From positions 3,968,001-4,032,000 of the forward strand of contig NZ_CP050145.1 in the NCBI RefSeq assembly GCF_016767715.1: a DNA stretch of 64,000 nt. The letters are read 5' to 3'. Numbering within the stretch: the first letter of the stretch is position 1; every line of letters starts with the position of its first letter. Both the position numbers and the translations under genes were made by a program. Below, one piece after another: positions 63,410 to 64,000 of this stretch. The notes beneath the pieces are model-generated. The model did not search any database. It saw nothing but the letters and a program-made list of their open reading frames with translations, and was not told the DNA's origin. Origin of the DNA: Mycobacteroides chelonae. GTDB taxonomy: Bacteria > Actinomycetota > Actinomycetes > Mycobacteriales > Mycobacteriaceae.

Positions 63410-64000
63410 TGTGGGGCCTGTACTAGCCCGGCACCCACATCCACGGCCGGAACGTTGAGCGGTGCCGCGTGCTGCAACAGCACCGCCCAGAGCTGCCGGC
63501 CGGTGAGCCCCGTGGCCTCGCACCAGAGCGCCGCGATACCGGACACATGGGGCGTGGCCATGCTGGTTCCGCTGATCGAGTTGTAGCGCTTCGGCATCGG
63601 CCACGCGGAGTACACATCGACACCCGGTCCGGCAAGGTCGATGCGGCCGGCAGCCTTCGTCTTGGTGCTCGAACGCGCCGAGAACCAGCCCGGGTTCAAG
63701 GACGAATCCACCGCGGCGATGGCCATGATCGACCGGCTGTTCGCGGGCACGCCGACGAAGCCGTAGTTTCCGATCCTGCGGTTGGCGTTGTTCCCCGCCG
63801 CGGCGATAATCAGCGAACCACGGTCCAGCGCACGCTGACCCACCGCCTCATAGGCGAGGGACGTCTTATCGACGTTGGCGCCCAACGACATCGAGATGAC
63901 GGCGCAGTTGTTGGCCACCGCCCAGTTGATGCCCGCGAGAATACCGCCGTCGGCCCCCGACCCGGCGTTACTCAGCACCTTGCCCGCGAAGATCTCGGCC
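63406..64000 (-). CDS. S8 family serine peptidase (subtilisin-like), 5' end outside window
   Basis: The open frame continues past base 64000. The visible C-terminal part of about 197 residues contains AGKVLSNAGSGADGGILAGI, the oxyanion-hole asparagine in LIIAAAGNNANRR, and the catalytic serine in SISGTSMATPHVSGIAALW. The Asp and His of the triad lie outside the window. There is no C-terminal membrane anchor, so it is not a mycosin. The downstream I9-like gene is translationally coupled. Confidence 0.92.
   Translation of the reverse strand, partial: AEIFAGKVLSNAGSGADGGILAGINWAVANNCAVISMSLGANVDKTSLAYEAVGQRALDRGSLIIAAAGNNANRRIGNYGFVGVPANSRSIMAIAAVDSSLNPGWFSARSSTKTKAAGRIDLAGPGVDVYSAWPMPKRYNSISGTSMATPHVSGIAALWCEATGLTGRQLWAVLLQHAAPLNVPAVDVGAGLVQAPQ

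Noticed and set aside
63410..63604. Extension of the 74-aa I9-like protein to 139 residues
   Set aside because: The extra part is the wrong frame of the subtilase catalytic domain. The GTGA overlap supports a start at 63409.

Overview
The window looks like a chromosome segment of a rapidly growing mycobacterium, most like the Mycobacteroides abscessus-chelonae group. That call rests on gene content and on my recollection of layouts, not on a search. It is GC-rich and gene-dense. It carries mycolic-acid genes (hadABC, a cyclopropane-type mycolate methyltransferase), mkl/mceG, DevRS, and gene order matching much of the M. tuberculosis Rv0634-Rv0685 interval. No rRNA, insertion sequence, prophage or CRISPR array was seen.

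Layout. 0-2.5 kb: two tandem MpaB/DUF2236 oxygenase-like genes, the first cut by the window edge, with a palindromic operator between them. 2.6-7.2 kb: the str operon (rpsL-rpsG-fusA-tuf, minus strand). 7.2-10 kb: a TetR regulator, two DUF3060 secreted proteins and a DUF3558 lipoprotein pair, at the place where M. tuberculosis has mmpS5-mmpL5-Rv0678. 10-14.1 kb: an acyl-CoA degradation operon (fadE8-echA4-PaaX-like-echA5). 14.2-17.7 kb: an EthD-like protein, an ArsR-SRPBCC-DUF1905 operon with a clear operator, and an amino acid permease. 18-27.1 kb: rpoC, rpoB and mkl. 27.3-32.6 kb: an MFS-like transporter, a DUF4126 protein, an F420-type oxidoreductase, a carotenoid oxygenase and its divergent TetR. 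32.6-38.3 kb: rplL-rplJ with an L10-type leader, two LipG-like hydrolases flanking an ABC1 kinase, and one mycolate methyltransferase. 38.2-47.5 kb: a block absent from this place in M. tuberculosis, made of glpD-tetR-agpS-dagK (Rv2249c-Rv2252-like), a YciI/ECF42 sigma pair, and devS-devR. 47.6-52.3 kb: rplA-rplK-nusG-secE, tRNA-Trp, hadC-hadB-hadA, rpmG, tRNA-Met and tRNA-Thr. 52.4-64 kb: a stress and dormancy island with a ferredoxin reductase, Rho-N, CsbD and Dps proteins behind SigF-like promoters, a four-gene GT2/acyl-CoA dehydrogenase/PIG-L/NodS-like operon, a DJ-1/PfpI protein, DosR-type genes (Rv2004c-like kinase, Acg-like nitroreductase, universal stress protein), and a subtilase with small prodomain-like neighbours.

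How it fits together. Translation and transcription genes alternate with accessory modules. The DevRS regulator lies about 13 kb from a tandem DosR-box promoter driving its expected dormancy targets. The most novel-looking parts are the tightly overlapped GT2-ACAD-PIGL-NodS-like operon, which is led by a 12-codon ORF; a 43-codon ORF coupled to an N-terminally extended devR; and the subtilase with separately encoded I9/prodomain-like partners.
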